Shown one piece after another: positions 44,112-54,798 of a DNA stretch of 64,000 bases. The DNA is from Alistipes sp. dk3624. Its GTDB lineage: Bacteria > Bacteroidota > Bacteroidia > Bacteroidales > Rikenellaceae. Each line of letters begins with the position of its first letter. Position 1 is the stretch's first letter. The notes beneath the pieces were generated by a model. The model worked only from the letters and a program-made list of their open reading frames with translations, was not told where the DNA came from and searched no databases. The stretch is taken from the NCBI RefSeq assembly GCF_009557455.1, contig NZ_CP045651.1:372001-436000 (forward strand). Reading direction: 5' to 3'. The position numbers and the translations under genes are program-made.

Positions 44112-44999
44112 TCAACGGAGTTCGTACGCTTTCAGCAGGCCGTCGATCTTGGAGACCAACCGGTCGCTGGCAGGCACCAGCGGCAGGCGCAAATAATTGC
44201 CGATCACGCCCAGACAACTCAGCGCAGCTTTGATACCGGTCGGATTCCCCTCTTCGAACAGGGAATCGACCGCCTCCATCATCTGAAGGTGCAGCGAAGC
44301 CGCTTCTTTCACGCGGCCGTCGAGAGCCAAATGCGCCATCCGGCAAAATTTCTCAGGGAAAGCCTGAGCTGCGACGGAGATGATCCCGTCCCCGCCCAGC
44401 GCCACCATCGGCAGGGTCAGGTTATCGTCGCCGGAAACCACGGCGAATCCCTCCGGCCGGTCGCGCAGGATATAAGCCGCCTGCGACAGGCATCCGCTGG
44501 CCTCCTTGACCGCGACGACGTTCGGACAATCGTGCGCCAGGCGCAGCACGGTTTCGGCTTTCATGTTGACGCCGGTACGTCCCGGCACGTTGTACAGCAC
44601 CACTCCGCACGGAGCCGCAGCGGCAACCGCCTTGTAATGCTGATAAATACCCTCCTGCGAAGGCTTATTATAATAAGGAGTGACCGTAAGGATCGCATCG
44701 ATCCCGGTAAAATCGGTTTTGCGGATCGAAGCCACCACTTCGGCCGTATTGTTACCGCCCATTCCGAGCACGACCGGCAGGCGTCCGTTATTCTTCCGAA
44801 CCACGCAACTGACGACCGCCTCTTTCTCGTCGGCAGTCAGCGTAGGCGTTTCGGCCGTCGTTCCGAGCACGACCAGGTAATCGGCCCCGCCGGCAGTCAC
44901 CCGTTCAACCAGCGCTTCCAATGCGCCGAAATCGACCGATCCGTCTTCCGAAAACGGGGTTATCAGGGCGATCCCCACGCCTCTCATGTTAGGTTTCAT
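44112..44999 (-). CDS. dapA: 4-hydroxy-tetrahydrodipicolinate synthase
   Basis: Condenses pyruvate and aspartate semialdehyde in lysine and diaminopimelate synthesis. 295 residues, TIM barrel. The motifs are GTTAETPTLTADEK (pyruvate pocket), VTPYYNKPSQEG, catalytic Tyr in LYNVPGRTGVN and Schiff-base Lys in VAVKEASG. Full length. A TAAATTTG box lies 22 bp before the start, so it probably has its own promoter inside the end of ligA. Confidence 0.96.
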   Translation of the reverse strand: MKPNMRGVGIALITPFSEDGSVDFGALEALVERVTAGGADYLVVLGTTAETPTLTADEKEAVVSCVVRKNNGRLPVVLGMGGNNTAEVVASIRKTDFTGIDAILTVTPYYNKPSQEGIYQHYKAVAAAAPCGVVLYNVPGRTGVNMKAETVLRLAHDCPNVVAVKEASGCLSQAAYILRDRPEGFAVVSGDDNLTLPMVALGGDGIISVAAQAFPEKFCRMAHLALDGRVKEAASLHLQMMEAVDSLFEEGNPTGIKAALSCLGVIGNYLRLPLVPASDRLVSKIDGLLKAYELR

Positions 45000-45020
45000 C
45001 GTGAAATGTTAATTTTCGGA

Positions 45021-45028
45021 CAAATTTA
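45021..45028 (-). promoter_or_regulatory. Bacteroides -7 box before dapA
   Basis: TAAATTTG on the minus strand matches TAnnTTTG exactly, 22 bp upstream of the dapA ATG. No TTTG occurs at the usual -33 spacing (a CTTG lies 16 bases upstream). Confidence 0.4.
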
Positions 45029-45035
45029 ATATTTT

Positions 45036-47144
<2,109 letters not shown>

Positions 47145-47191
47145 TTAATATAAAAGGCATTACTTTTGTGCCGCCTACGGGAAAGCCGTGA

Positions 47192-47199
47192 CAAAACTA
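47192..47199 (-). promoter_or_regulatory. Bacteroides -7 box before ligA
   Basis: TAGTTTTG on the minus strand matches TAnnTTTG, 60 bp upstream of the ligA ATG. CAAA-rich sequence follows upstream, but no -33 box has the standard spacing. Confidence 0.4.
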
Positions 47200-47345
47200 A
47201 TAAAAAACAAACACAAAAACCAGACCCCAAACGGCAACGTTTCGGAGTAAAAAACAGGCCATACGGACAATTTGCAGTTTTTTTGGGATGTTCGTGTTTT
47301 GATTTACAAATTTTGCTTATACTTGCAGAAAATTTTTGGGAAACA

Positions 47346-47657
47346 ATGACGGAAAAGAAACAAAAGAAGCGAGTTGCTATCAGTTACAAGAACCTTTCGC
47401 CTGAATTGCGGGATGAGGTGAAGAAGCAATATCCGAACGGATATACCGATCACATGATCCGCATCGACAAAGGCCCCGGGGATTTTTTCTACGCGATCGT
47501 ATTGGAAACCGAAGACACTTCTTACCTGATCAAAGTGGACGTCAAAGTGGACGATCAGGTCGAAGAGGACGACAAAGACTTCTTCGGGGACGACGAGATT
47601 AAGGACGACGATGAAATCATCGACACCGATATGGCGGATATGGACGACGAAGAGTAA
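47346..47657 (+). CDS. Small acidic conserved protein of unknown function
   Basis: 103 residues from the ATG at 47346; the frame upstream lacks a credible start and reads through AT-rich leader. The first 70 residues are ordered (RVAISYKNLSPELRDEV, YPNGYTDHMIRI, GPGDFFYAIVLETEDTSYLIKVDVKV). The last 35 are almost all Asp and Glu. I do not recognise a characterised family; it resembles small hypothetical proteins of Bacteroidales. A TATACTTG box (47318-47325) close before the start may be its promoter, and a strong terminator follows, so it is monocistronic. Confidence 0.75.
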   Translation: MTEKKQKKRVAISYKNLSPELRDEVKKQYPNGYTDHMIRIDKGPGDFFYAIVLETEDTSYLIKVDVKVDDQVEEDDKDFFGDDEIKDDDEIIDTDMADMDDEE

Positions 47658-47683
47658 GCGCTTATCTAAATAAAACTTAAACA

Positions 47684-47725
47684 ATCAGGGCTGCACCGGA
47701 AGGATGCAGCCCTGATCTATTTTTT
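47684..47725. terminator. Terminator after the small acidic protein gene
   Basis: A perfect 12 bp stem (47684-47695 with 47705-47716, core CAGGGCTGCA) with a 9-base loop and a T run. It may also end the converging phosphofructokinase transcript through the T-rich opposite strand. Confidence 0.88.
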
Positions 47726-47740
47726 ATCCGGCGGAACGGA

Positions 47741-48976
47741 TTATTCGTTCCACTCCAGAATCTTGTAGAAATCGAAAGCTTCCGGATTCGGCACGTATTT
47801 TTTGGCGGCTTCGTAATCGGCCGGCGTGACGTAGTTCAGGATGTTTTTGATGACCATCGTAAACTTGTCCGAATTGATATCGACCAAACGCGGCGGAATC
47901 TTGCCGGTTTCGGGATCCTGCAGGTCTTTCAGGTACAGCGGAGAAATCTGTCCGGCGGGATCGGCATACACCATACAGCCGGTCTTGCCTTCGCTGAACA
48001 ACTTATAAGTCCCCATACCCAGCAGCGAACAGTAAACCAGGTCGTAAGCGACCGGAGTCTGGCAGCGCACCTCGTAACCGATTTCGACCGGACGGGATTT
48101 CACCTTAATTTTCAGTTCGCCCAATTTCTTTTCGAGCATTTCATTGAATATGTGAGCTTTCGACACTTTGCCGAGTTCGGGATGCCCGTGGTCGTCATAC
48201 GAAAAATGAATCCCCGATTTTTTGATTTCGGCATCGCTCAGCGAGTGGAACACGCCCTCCGAGATCATCGCCACGCCGTAATCGAGACCCATGATCTTGC
48301 GCTTGATAATCGACGAAACGACGAGGTTCACGATCTTTTCGACGGTGATCTCGGTTTTGTTGAACATTTCGGGGATCACGATCATCGGATAGTGGCAGGC
48401 CGTGCCGATACCGAACGCCAGGTGTCCGGCGGAACGTCCCATAGCAGCCACGACGAACCAGTTTCCGCTGGTGCGCGCGTCGGTATAGACCGTGCGGCCG
48501 ATGATCGAGCCCATGTCCTTGGCCGACTGGTAGCCGAACGTCGGCGAGCCGGCCGGCAGCGGCAGGTCGTTGTCGATCGTTTTCGGAACATGGATGTTGG
48601 CGATCGGATACTTTTTGGCTGCCAAGAATTTGGCGATGCGGTTCGCAGTCGAAGCCGTATCGTCGCCTCCGACGGTCACCAGCAACTTAACGTTGTTTTT
48701 GACGAACAGGTCGAGGTTGAAATCTTCTTCGAAGTTTTTGTCCGACGGTTTGAAACGACTCATCGTCAGGAACGATCCGCCGCGGTTGAAGATGTCGTCG
48801 GCCAGCAGGAAGTCGATCTCGGTGATTTTCGGCGTGTCGGTGAACAGAGCGGAATATCCGCCGTGCAGTCCGAGCACCCGGTATCCTTTCTGTAAAAACG
48901 TTTTTGCCACGCTACCGACCACAGTGTTCATTCCGGGAGCAGGCCCCCCGCCCGTCAAAATTGCAATTGCATCCAT
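47741..48976 (-). CDS. Pyrophosphate-dependent 6-phosphofructokinase
   Basis: Interconverts fructose 6-phosphate and fructose 1,6-bisphosphate; 411 residues. The nucleotide/PPi site reads GGDDTAS, where ATP enzymes have GGDGS, and the catalytic loop is PKTIDNDLPLP with the Lys typical of PPi enzymes. Substrate motifs include MGRSAGHLAFG and PEM. I therefore call it PPi-dependent, as common in Bacteroidales. A TATTTTTG box lies about 70 bp upstream. Confidence 0.88.
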   Translation of the reverse strand: MDAIAILTGGGPAPGMNTVVGSVAKTFLQKGYRVLGLHGGYSALFTDTPKITEIDFLLADDIFNRGGSFLTMSRFKPSDKNFEEDFNLDLFVKNNVKLLVTVGGDDTASTANRIAKFLAAKKYPIANIHVPKTIDNDLPLPAGSPTFGYQSAKDMGSIIGRTVYTDARTSGNWFVVAAMGRSAGHLAFGIGTACHYPMIVIPEMFNKTEITVEKIVNLVVSSIIKRKIMGLDYGVAMISEGVFHSLSDAEIKKSGIHFSYDDHGHPELGKVSKAHIFNEMLEKKLGELKIKVKSRPVEIGYEVRCQTPVAYDLVYCSLLGMGTYKLFSEGKTGCMVYADPAGQISPLYLKDLQDPETGKIPPRLVDINSDKFTMVIKNILNYVTPADYEAAKKYVPNPEAFDFYKILEWNE

Positions 48977-49047
48977 TTCTTTTATTTTAAAGTTTAAGTT
49001 CTATCGGTTCCGGCCCTTGCGCCGGATGTTTTTTCGTTTGAGCGATC

Positions 49048-49055
49048 CAAAAATA
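49048..49055 (-). promoter_or_regulatory. Bacteroides -7 box before the phosphofructokinase gene
   Basis: TATTTTTG on the minus strand matches TAnnTTTG, about 70 bp upstream of the ATG. The -33 element is degenerate. Confidence 0.4.
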
Positions 49056-49144
49056 CAATTTATTTTTAATATTTTTTAACAATTTTTGAGATTTATTACC
49101 GCATTTACCGCTTTTTTAACACGACGCTACGGCAGTACCACACC

Positions 49145-50335
49145 CTACCCGAGCAACCGGGCGGCCATCGCCGCAGCCAACGCATCGCAGGCCGCCTCTT
49201 TTCCGGGCTCGGGATGCCCCATGATCTCCGCGGCGGGCGCGACCACCTCCCACCCGATCTCTTCGGCGAAAGCATTCAGATTTTTGACGCCCCCTCCGTT
49301 CCAACTGTACGTACCGAAAATACCGAGCAATCTCTCCTTAACGCCCATATGCAGCAACTCGCGCGTCAGGTTCTCCATCAGCGGAAACATCTGCAGGTTG
49401 TAGGCGCAGCTTCCGAGCACCACCCCCTTATAGCGCCAGATATCGTTGATAAGGTATGAAATATGCGTTTTCGACACATCGTGGACGCGGACCTTTTTCA
49501 CGCCGGCTTCGGCGATCCGACGGGCGATGTAATCGGCCATTTGCGCCGTATTGCCATACATCGACGCATAGATGACCACGACGCCGTCCTCGCCCTGATA
49601 GCTGCTCCAGCGATCGTACAGGCCGATCACCTTGCACGGATCGGTACGCCACACCAATCCGTGCAGCGGGCAGATCGTACGGATCGGATAGTCGCGCAAT
49701 TTGGCGAGCGCCTTTTGCACCATCGGGCTGTACTTGCCGACGATGTTCGAATAATAGCGGCGCATCTCGTCCTCGTAGAAAGCGAAATCGGTCTGGTCGT
49801 CGTACACCCCTCCGTCGAGCGCCCCGAACATACCGAACGCATCGCCCGAAAAAAGCACGCCGTCGGTCTGGTCGAACGTCATCATCGTTTCGGGCCAGTG
49901 CACCCACGGCGTAAACACGAACTTCAGGTTGTGATATCCGAGCGACAGCGTGTCGCCGTCCTTCACCTCGATCAGGTTGTCCCGTTTGCCGAAATAGGCT
50001 TCCAACACCCGGAAAGTTTTACAGTTACCGACGATTTTCACATCCGGGTAACGCTGCACCAGGTTTTCGATCTCGCCCGAATGATCGAGTTCCATATGGT
50101 GGATGATCAGGTAATCGAGCGGACGCCCATCGAGCGACTCGGACACCCAGTCCGCATACGAACGGTCGCTGCCGCTCTCGACGGTATCCATCAGCGCGCA
50201 CTTTTCGTCCCGAATCAGGTACGAATTGTAGGACACTCCGTTGGGCAATGGCCAGATATTTTCAAAAAGTTGTTTGCGGCGATCGTTGACGCTCGTCCAA
50301 TAAATCCGTTCGCCGATGCGTTGTTTACAATTCAT
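49145..50335 (-). CDS. FprA-family A-type flavodiiron protein
   Basis: Reduces oxygen (or NO) to protect an anaerobe; 396 residues. The N-terminal metallo-beta-lactamase domain binds a di-iron centre through HHMELDHSGE (about 78-87), with further ligands in TPWVHWPETM, LFSGDAFG and CPLHGLVW. The C-terminal flavodoxin domain (about 255-396) binds FMN through YASMYGNTAQMAD. There is no rubredoxin or reductase extension, so a separate electron donor is needed. Single gene, divergent from the DUF4294 gene. Confidence 0.93.
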   Translation of the reverse strand: MNCKQRIGERIYWTSVNDRRKQLFENIWPLPNGVSYNSYLIRDEKCALMDTVESGSDRSYADWVSESLDGRPLDYLIIHHMELDHSGEIENLVQRYPDVKIVGNCKTFRVLEAYFGKRDNLIEVKDGDTLSLGYHNLKFVFTPWVHWPETMMTFDQTDGVLFSGDAFGMFGALDGGVYDDQTDFAFYEDEMRRYYSNIVGKYSPMVQKALAKLRDYPIRTICPLHGLVWRTDPCKVIGLYDRWSSYQGEDGVVVIYASMYGNTAQMADYIARRIAEAGVKKVRVHDVSKTHISYLINDIWRYKGVVLGSCAYNLQMFPLMENLTRELLHMGVKERLLGIFGTYSWNGGGVKNLNAFAEEIGWEVVAPAAEIMGHPEPGKEAACDALAAAMAARLLG

Positions 50336-50483
50336 AATCTAACTCTCCTCTTTTATCTTGTCCGTAAACGTTTCGTAATACAGTCTGCGGGCAGCGCGCC
50401 CGCGTTCCGTCCGGGGAAACACAACAATCCGTCCTCCATGCACGTTTTATACCCGAGCGGGCAGCGCCCGAATTTTATTTTAA

Positions 50484-50501
50484 TTACCTTTGCAAAGGTA
50501 A
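50484..50501. promoter_or_regulatory. 18 bp palindrome containing back-to-back -7 boxes
   Basis: A perfect palindrome centred between 50492 and 50493 gives TACCTTTG on both strands (50485-50492 and 50500-50493). Both match TAnnTTTG. It lies 22 bp before the DUF4294 gene and about 150 bp before the divergent flavodiiron gene. It may be two overlapping promoters or an operator placed on one promoter. Confidence 0.5.
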
Positions 50502-50523
50502 AAATTATTTAGAAATCGAAAAC

Positions 50524-51102
50524 ATGAACCGCTGTCTGTTCCCGGTGCTTGCGGCCATTCTGCTGTTGACGAACCTGAAAGCCCCGGCACAGGTAATGAC
50601 CGAGTACGGCCCGGTGCAAACGAAAGTCGTGGACGGGGATACGATCACGACGGTTTACCTGAAACCGGCGTTCGTCTTCAAACGCGCGGCCGACGAGAGA
50701 CGGTGGTCGCGACTAATCTACAATCTGAAGGTCGTCTACCCGATCGCGCTCGAAGCCAATGCGACGTTGCACGCCATGGAACAGCGCATGGACAGCATGA
50801 AAACGAAGCGCGAAAAACAGGAATTCGTCAAAGCGATGGAACGCGCGCTGAAAAGGAAATACACTCCCGTTCTGAAAAACATGACCCTATCGCAAGGAAA
50901 GCTGCTGATCAAACTGATCGACCGGGAGACCGACCAGACCTCCTACGACCTGGTCAAACAACTGCGCGGCGGATTCCGCGCATTTTTCTGGCAAAGCATC
51001 GCGCGCCTGTTCGGCGCGAACCTGAAAGACACCTATGACGCCGAAGGCGACGACCAGATCATCGAAGAGCTGATCATGCTGTACGAAGCGGGATTGCTTT
51101 AA
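50524..51102 (+). CDS. DUF4294-type secreted protein
   Basis: 192 residues. A signal peptide at 1-22 (ending KAPA-Q) precedes a mostly helical mature protein rich in Lys and Arg (MEQRMDSMKTKREKQEFV, KRKYTPVLKNMTLSQGKLLI) with the conserved IDRETDQTSYDLVKQLRGG segment. It matches DUF4294, a Bacteroidetes-specific family of unknown function that I recognise by these motifs. Single gene converging on guaD. Confidence 0.8.
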   Translation: MNRCLFPVLAAILLLTNLKAPAQVMTEYGPVQTKVVDGDTITTVYLKPAFVFKRAADERRWSRLIYNLKVVYPIALEANATLHAMEQRMDSMKTKREKQEFVKAMERALKRKYTPVLKNMTLSQGKLLIKLIDRETDQTSYDLVKQLRGGFRAFFWQSIARLFGANLKDTYDAEGDDQIIEELIMLYEAGLL

Positions 51103-51131
51103 ACCGATCCATAAACTCCCCCCGAAAACAT

Positions 51132-51599
51132 TCAATATTCGACCTTATCGGGCTTTTCCCGCCACAGGCGGAATGCCTCGAGCGCTTCGCGGCGCAACAG
51201 ACTCTCGCCCGGAATGCTGCGCCGCGACGGGGCGAGGACGACTTCGTCGTAGATAAACGCATCCCCGAAACCGATCTCTGCGGCATCCTTCCGGTTGTTG
51301 CCGTAATAAATCCGGGATATCCCGGCCCAGTAAGCAGCGCTCAGGCACATCGGGCACGGTTCGCAGGAGGTATAGAGTTCGCAACCTTCGAGCCGGAACA
51401 CCTTCATCGCGGAACAGGCCGCGCGGATAGCCGTCATTTCGGCATGCGCCGTCGGATCGTTCAGCAGAGTCACTGAATTGGAACCCCGAGCAACGATCTT
51501 TCCGTCTTTCACGATCACTGCGCCGAAAGGCCCGCCGCCTTGCCGAACGCTTTCGCAGGACAGGCTGATAGCCTCCCGCATAAAATCTTCTTTCGTCAT
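51132..51599 (-). CDS. guaD: Guanine deaminase (cytidine deaminase-like fold)
   Basis: Hydrolyses guanine to xanthine; 155 residues. The zinc site is HAE in DPTAHAEMTAI (His ligand and catalytic Glu) and PCPMC in SCEPCPMCLSA. The C-terminal tail ending DKVEY, with the conserved Tyr, resembles the domain-swapped tail of Bacillus guanine deaminase rather than the tRNA adenosine deaminase TadA. It lies 51 bp after namZ and may be the last gene of that operon. TadA is the main alternative. Confidence 0.82.
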   Translation of the reverse strand: MTKEDFMREAISLSCESVRQGGGPFGAVIVKDGKIVARGSNSVTLLNDPTAHAEMTAIRAACSAMKVFRLEGCELYTSCEPCPMCLSAAYWAGISRIYYGNNRKDAAEIGFGDAFIYDEVVLAPSRRSIPGESLLRREALEAFRLWREKPDKVEY

Positions 51600-51650
51600 C
51601 TTCCTGTTTCTTTAATTACACGACACGTTCCGCCGGATATTGTCGTTCTT

Positions 51651-52886
51651 TCACTCCCCGTACAAATAGTATTTCCGCGACAACGTCCTGAACGGAGCGA
51701 CATCCTTGTACCAATAGGCCCGGATATCTTCGAAACGGTTGCGCGCCGCAAAAGTCTTGCGCACGTAATCGCTGCCGGTCACCTGGTCCATCATCCGAAA
51801 ACGCGCCGTATCGGCATTGGCCAGCACTGCGCGATCGGGATAGAGCCGGGCGATCTCCTGCATCACGTAAAACTGAATATCGGTCAGCGGCGCATCGGGG
51901 TACTTCGTAAGATGTACCTGCACGCCATGCAACTGCTTTCCCTGTCCGACCGAGTAAAACGGTTTGACATGGATCGGTCTGAAAATCACCCCTGGTAACT
52001 TCAGTGCGTTCAGGCTGTCGGCAAACTGCTCGGCATCGATCCATTCGGCGGCGAACATCTGGAACGGAATCGTGTACCCGACCCCGATCGACAGGTAGCC
52101 GAAATCGCCCACAATTCCGGAAGCCGGATAAAAAAAGGCCGTTTCCGCCTGCGGAATATGCGGCGACGACGGAATCCACTGCAACCCGGTGTCCTCGTAC
52201 ACCATATCCCGCTTCCAGCCCTCCATCGCGACAACGTGCAGGTTGCACGGCTTACCGATCATCCCTTCGCCGTTGAGCAGCATCGCCAATTCGCCGCAGG
52301 TCAACCCATAAACATACGGGATGCGGTACTGGCTGACGAAGCTGAAAAAACCGTCTTGCACCAGCGGCCCTTCAACCTTCCGTCCTCCGAGCGGATTGGG
52401 CCGGTCGAGCACGACGAATTCGATACCGTTCTCGGCGGCGGCGGCCATCGCTTCGCCCATCGTGCTGATGTAGGTGAACGACCGGCAGCCGATGTCCTGG
52501 ATGTCGTACACCAGCACGTCGATCCCCCGCAGCATCTCCGGCGTCGGTTTCCGCGTCTTGCCGTACAGCGAATAGACAGGCAGTCCGGTCACGGGATCGG
52601 TCTGGTTGCCAACGTGATCGCCGGCATGCGCATCGCCGCGCACGCCGTGCTCCGGCCCGAACAGGGCCACCAACTCGACATTCGGCGCTTCGTTCAAAAT
52701 ATCGACCGTCGACCGCAGTCCGTCGTCGACTCCGGTAGGATTCGTAATCAACCCGACGCGCTTGCCCTCGAGCAGTTCGAACCGCTGCGCTTTCAACACC
52801 TCTATTCCCGTCTTGACGACGATCGGGCGAGCGACGCCCGTTCCGGCCAGCAACAGCGCCAGGCCGATCAACAAACTCTTTTTCAT
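51651..52886 (-). CDS. namZ: Exo-beta-N-acetylmuramidase NamZ (DUF1343, GH171)
   Basis: Releases MurNAc from the non-reducing end of peptidoglycan fragments. 411 residues, with a signal peptide at 1-19 (GTGVA-R). The family motifs are GLITNPTG, ALFGPEHGVRGDAHAG, YDIQDIGCRSFTYISTM and LDRPNPLGG; the C-terminal half has GVQVHLTKYPDAPLTDIQFYV. The start codon overlaps the stop of the AmpG-like transporter gene (ATGA), so export-side cleavage and import are translationally coupled. Confidence 0.93.
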   Translation of the reverse strand: MKKSLLIGLALLLAGTGVARPIVVKTGIEVLKAQRFELLEGKRVGLITNPTGVDDGLRSTVDILNEAPNVELVALFGPEHGVRGDAHAGDHVGNQTDPVTGLPVYSLYGKTRKPTPEMLRGIDVLVYDIQDIGCRSFTYISTMGEAMAAAAENGIEFVVLDRPNPLGGRKVEGPLVQDGFFSFVSQYRIPYVYGLTCGELAMLLNGEGMIGKPCNLHVVAMEGWKRDMVYEDTGLQWIPSSPHIPQAETAFFYPASGIVGDFGYLSIGVGYTIPFQMFAAEWIDAEQFADSLNALKLPGVIFRPIHVKPFYSVGQGKQLHGVQVHLTKYPDAPLTDIQFYVMQEIARLYPDRAVLANADTARFRMMDQVTGSDYVRKTFAARNRFEDIRAYWYKDVAPFRTLSRKYYLYGE

Positions 52887-54757
52887 CCGTTATCGTTTTC
52901 TTTTCTCCTTCCGTAATCCGGATCGATCTTCAGCAGCGACACCGCAACGACCGGCACGACGCTGCACAGCATGACCCATACGAAGAAGTGATTGTAGCCG
53001 AGCTGTTCTTGCAGCCAGCCGGCGAACATACCGGGAATCATCATCCCCAGCGCCATAAAACCGGTGCAGATCGCATAATGCGCCGTCTTCTGCGGTCCGT
53101 CGGCATAGTACATCAGGTAGAGCATATAAGCCGTAAAGCCGAACCCGTAGCCGAACTGTTCGATAAAAACGCAGGCGTTGATCGCCAGCAGGTTCGACGT
53201 TTGCGAGAAGCTCAAGTAGACGAACGTGACGCAGGTCAGCAACATACTGAACGTCATCGGCCATATCCATTTTTTCAGGCCGCCGCGGGCCGCCGCCACA
53301 CCGCCGATAATCCCGCCGAGCGTCAGTCCGATAATCCCGATCGTACCGTATACCAGTCCGACCTCGCCGGTGGTAAGCCCCAGCCCGCCGGCCTCCTTCG
53401 GGTCGAGTAGAAACGGGTTGATCAGTTTCAGCAGCTGGGCTTCCGAAAAACGGAACGTCAGCATAAAAAAGATCGCGGCCGCAGCCTGCGGCTTTTTAAA
53501 GAACGATACGAAAGTGGCCGAAAACTGCCGCAGGATATCGCGCGGCGTCGATCGGGCGGAAGCCCGGTCGGAACCGGGTCTCGGCAAAGCGAAGCGATGC
53601 CACAGGCCGAACAGCACGAACAGGCCCGCCAATACGAAAAAAGTGACCGACCAGGCGAACGGGATATTGCCCGAAAGCCCTTTATATTCGGCCGAACTGG
53701 ATTGTTCCAGTTTCGGATCGGCTTGGAAAACGATGTAGGCCGGTCGGTTCCAGTTGGTTTCGTCGAACGTCAGCCGGTCGCCGTGGACGAGCGAAACGCT
53801 CCTGTCCCCCCGGTTCATCGACGTGTTCAGCACAACCTCCCGTCCCGGCTCCGGACAGCCGGAAAGCGAAACCGCCGCAACCGCGATGTCACCGGAGAAG
53901 CCGCTAACGACCGCCGCCTCGCGCCGTTCGCCGAAACGACGCCGGATCCAGCCGCCCAGCGGTTCCGAAACGTGAATGGTCCACCATCCGGCCTCCGCGA
54001 CGTTTCGCACCGCCGTACCCGGCTGCTCTCCGGAAGTCAGAAATCCGTTGGCGCGATTTTGCGCTTCGACCAGTTGCAACCAACGCTTAAGGCTATCCTG
54101 CGGGATTCCGGCCGTACTTATCGTCACCGGCCCGGGCGCCGTCAAAAAATGCAGCTCTCCGGAGTGTCCGGACGGCACGGCAGCCGTCTCGGGCAAACGA
54201 AACTCCGTCCGCGACTGTCCGGGTTGGACTTTCACATCGATTCTCAGCGGCTCCGTCCCGGTCGCGCTTTCGATCAGTCCGGCCAGAATAATCAGCAGCC
54301 CCTGCCCCATGATGGTCGCTACCCGGTAAAACGTACTGCGCACCCCGACATACAACGCCTGCCGGTTCGTATCCAACGCCAGCATGTAGAAACCGTCGGC
54401 GGCAATGTCATGCGTCGCCGAGCTGAACGCCATCAGCCAGAAAAAAGCCAGCGTGGCCTGGAAAAAGAACGGAGCGGGAATCGTGAACGCAATCCCGGCA
54501 AACCCCGCCCCCAGCAGCAATTGCATCGTAACGATCCACCAGCGCTTGGTTTTCAGCAAATCGACGAACGGACTCCAGAACGGTTTTATGACCCAAGGCA
54601 GGTAAAGCCAACTGGTGTACAGCGCGATATCGGTATTGGATACCCCCATCCGCTTGTACAGGATTACCGAAATGGTCATCACCGCCACGTACGGCAACCC
54701 CTCGGCAAGGTACAGCGTGGGAATCCATGCCCACGGCGATCTTTTCAGGTTCTTCAT
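52883..54757 (-). CDS. AmpG-like MFS transporter with a large inserted domain
   Basis: 624 residues from the ATG at 54757 (MKNLKRSPW). Helices 1-5 (about 12-162) include LYLAEGLPY and the AmpG/PAT motif HDIAADGFYM. The second helix group spans about 365-620. Between them, about 165-362, is a soluble, beta-rich insertion with no membrane segment, likely periplasmic, which standard AmpG (about 490 residues, 12-14 helices) lacks. Its neighbours NamZ and SpoIID suggest import of muropeptides or MurNAc sugars. The insert may bind substrate or cell wall. Confidence 0.85.
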   Translation of the reverse strand: MKNLKRSPWAWIPTLYLAEGLPYVAVMTISVILYKRMGVSNTDIALYTSWLYLPWVIKPFWSPFVDLLKTKRWWIVTMQLLLGAGFAGIAFTIPAPFFFQATLAFFWLMAFSSATHDIAADGFYMLALDTNRQALYVGVRSTFYRVATIMGQGLLIILAGLIESATGTEPLRIDVKVQPGQSRTEFRLPETAAVPSGHSGELHFLTAPGPVTISTAGIPQDSLKRWLQLVEAQNRANGFLTSGEQPGTAVRNVAEAGWWTIHVSEPLGGWIRRRFGERREAAVVSGFSGDIAVAAVSLSGCPEPGREVVLNTSMNRGDRSVSLVHGDRLTFDETNWNRPAYIVFQADPKLEQSSSAEYKGLSGNIPFAWSVTFFVLAGLFVLFGLWHRFALPRPGSDRASARSTPRDILRQFSATFVSFFKKPQAAAAIFFMLTFRFSEAQLLKLINPFLLDPKEAGGLGLTTGEVGLVYGTIGIIGLTLGGIIGGVAAARGGLKKWIWPMTFSMLLTCVTFVYLSFSQTSNLLAINACVFIEQFGYGFGFTAYMLYLMYYADGPQKTAHYAICTGFMALGMMIPGMFAGWLQEQLGYNHFFVWVMLCSVVPVVAVSLLKIDPDYGRRKENDNG

Positions 54758-54798
54758 CTCTTTTCGATCAACGGACGGCACTCCGAGGCCGCTCCGAA

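Noticed and set aside
47161-47290. A possible small RNA starting after the plus-strand TACTTTTG at 47161-47168
   Set aside because: The -7 match has no TTTG at a 19-21 base spacing, and no hairpin terminator lies before the protein gene at 47346. The box is probably chance in AT-rich sequence.
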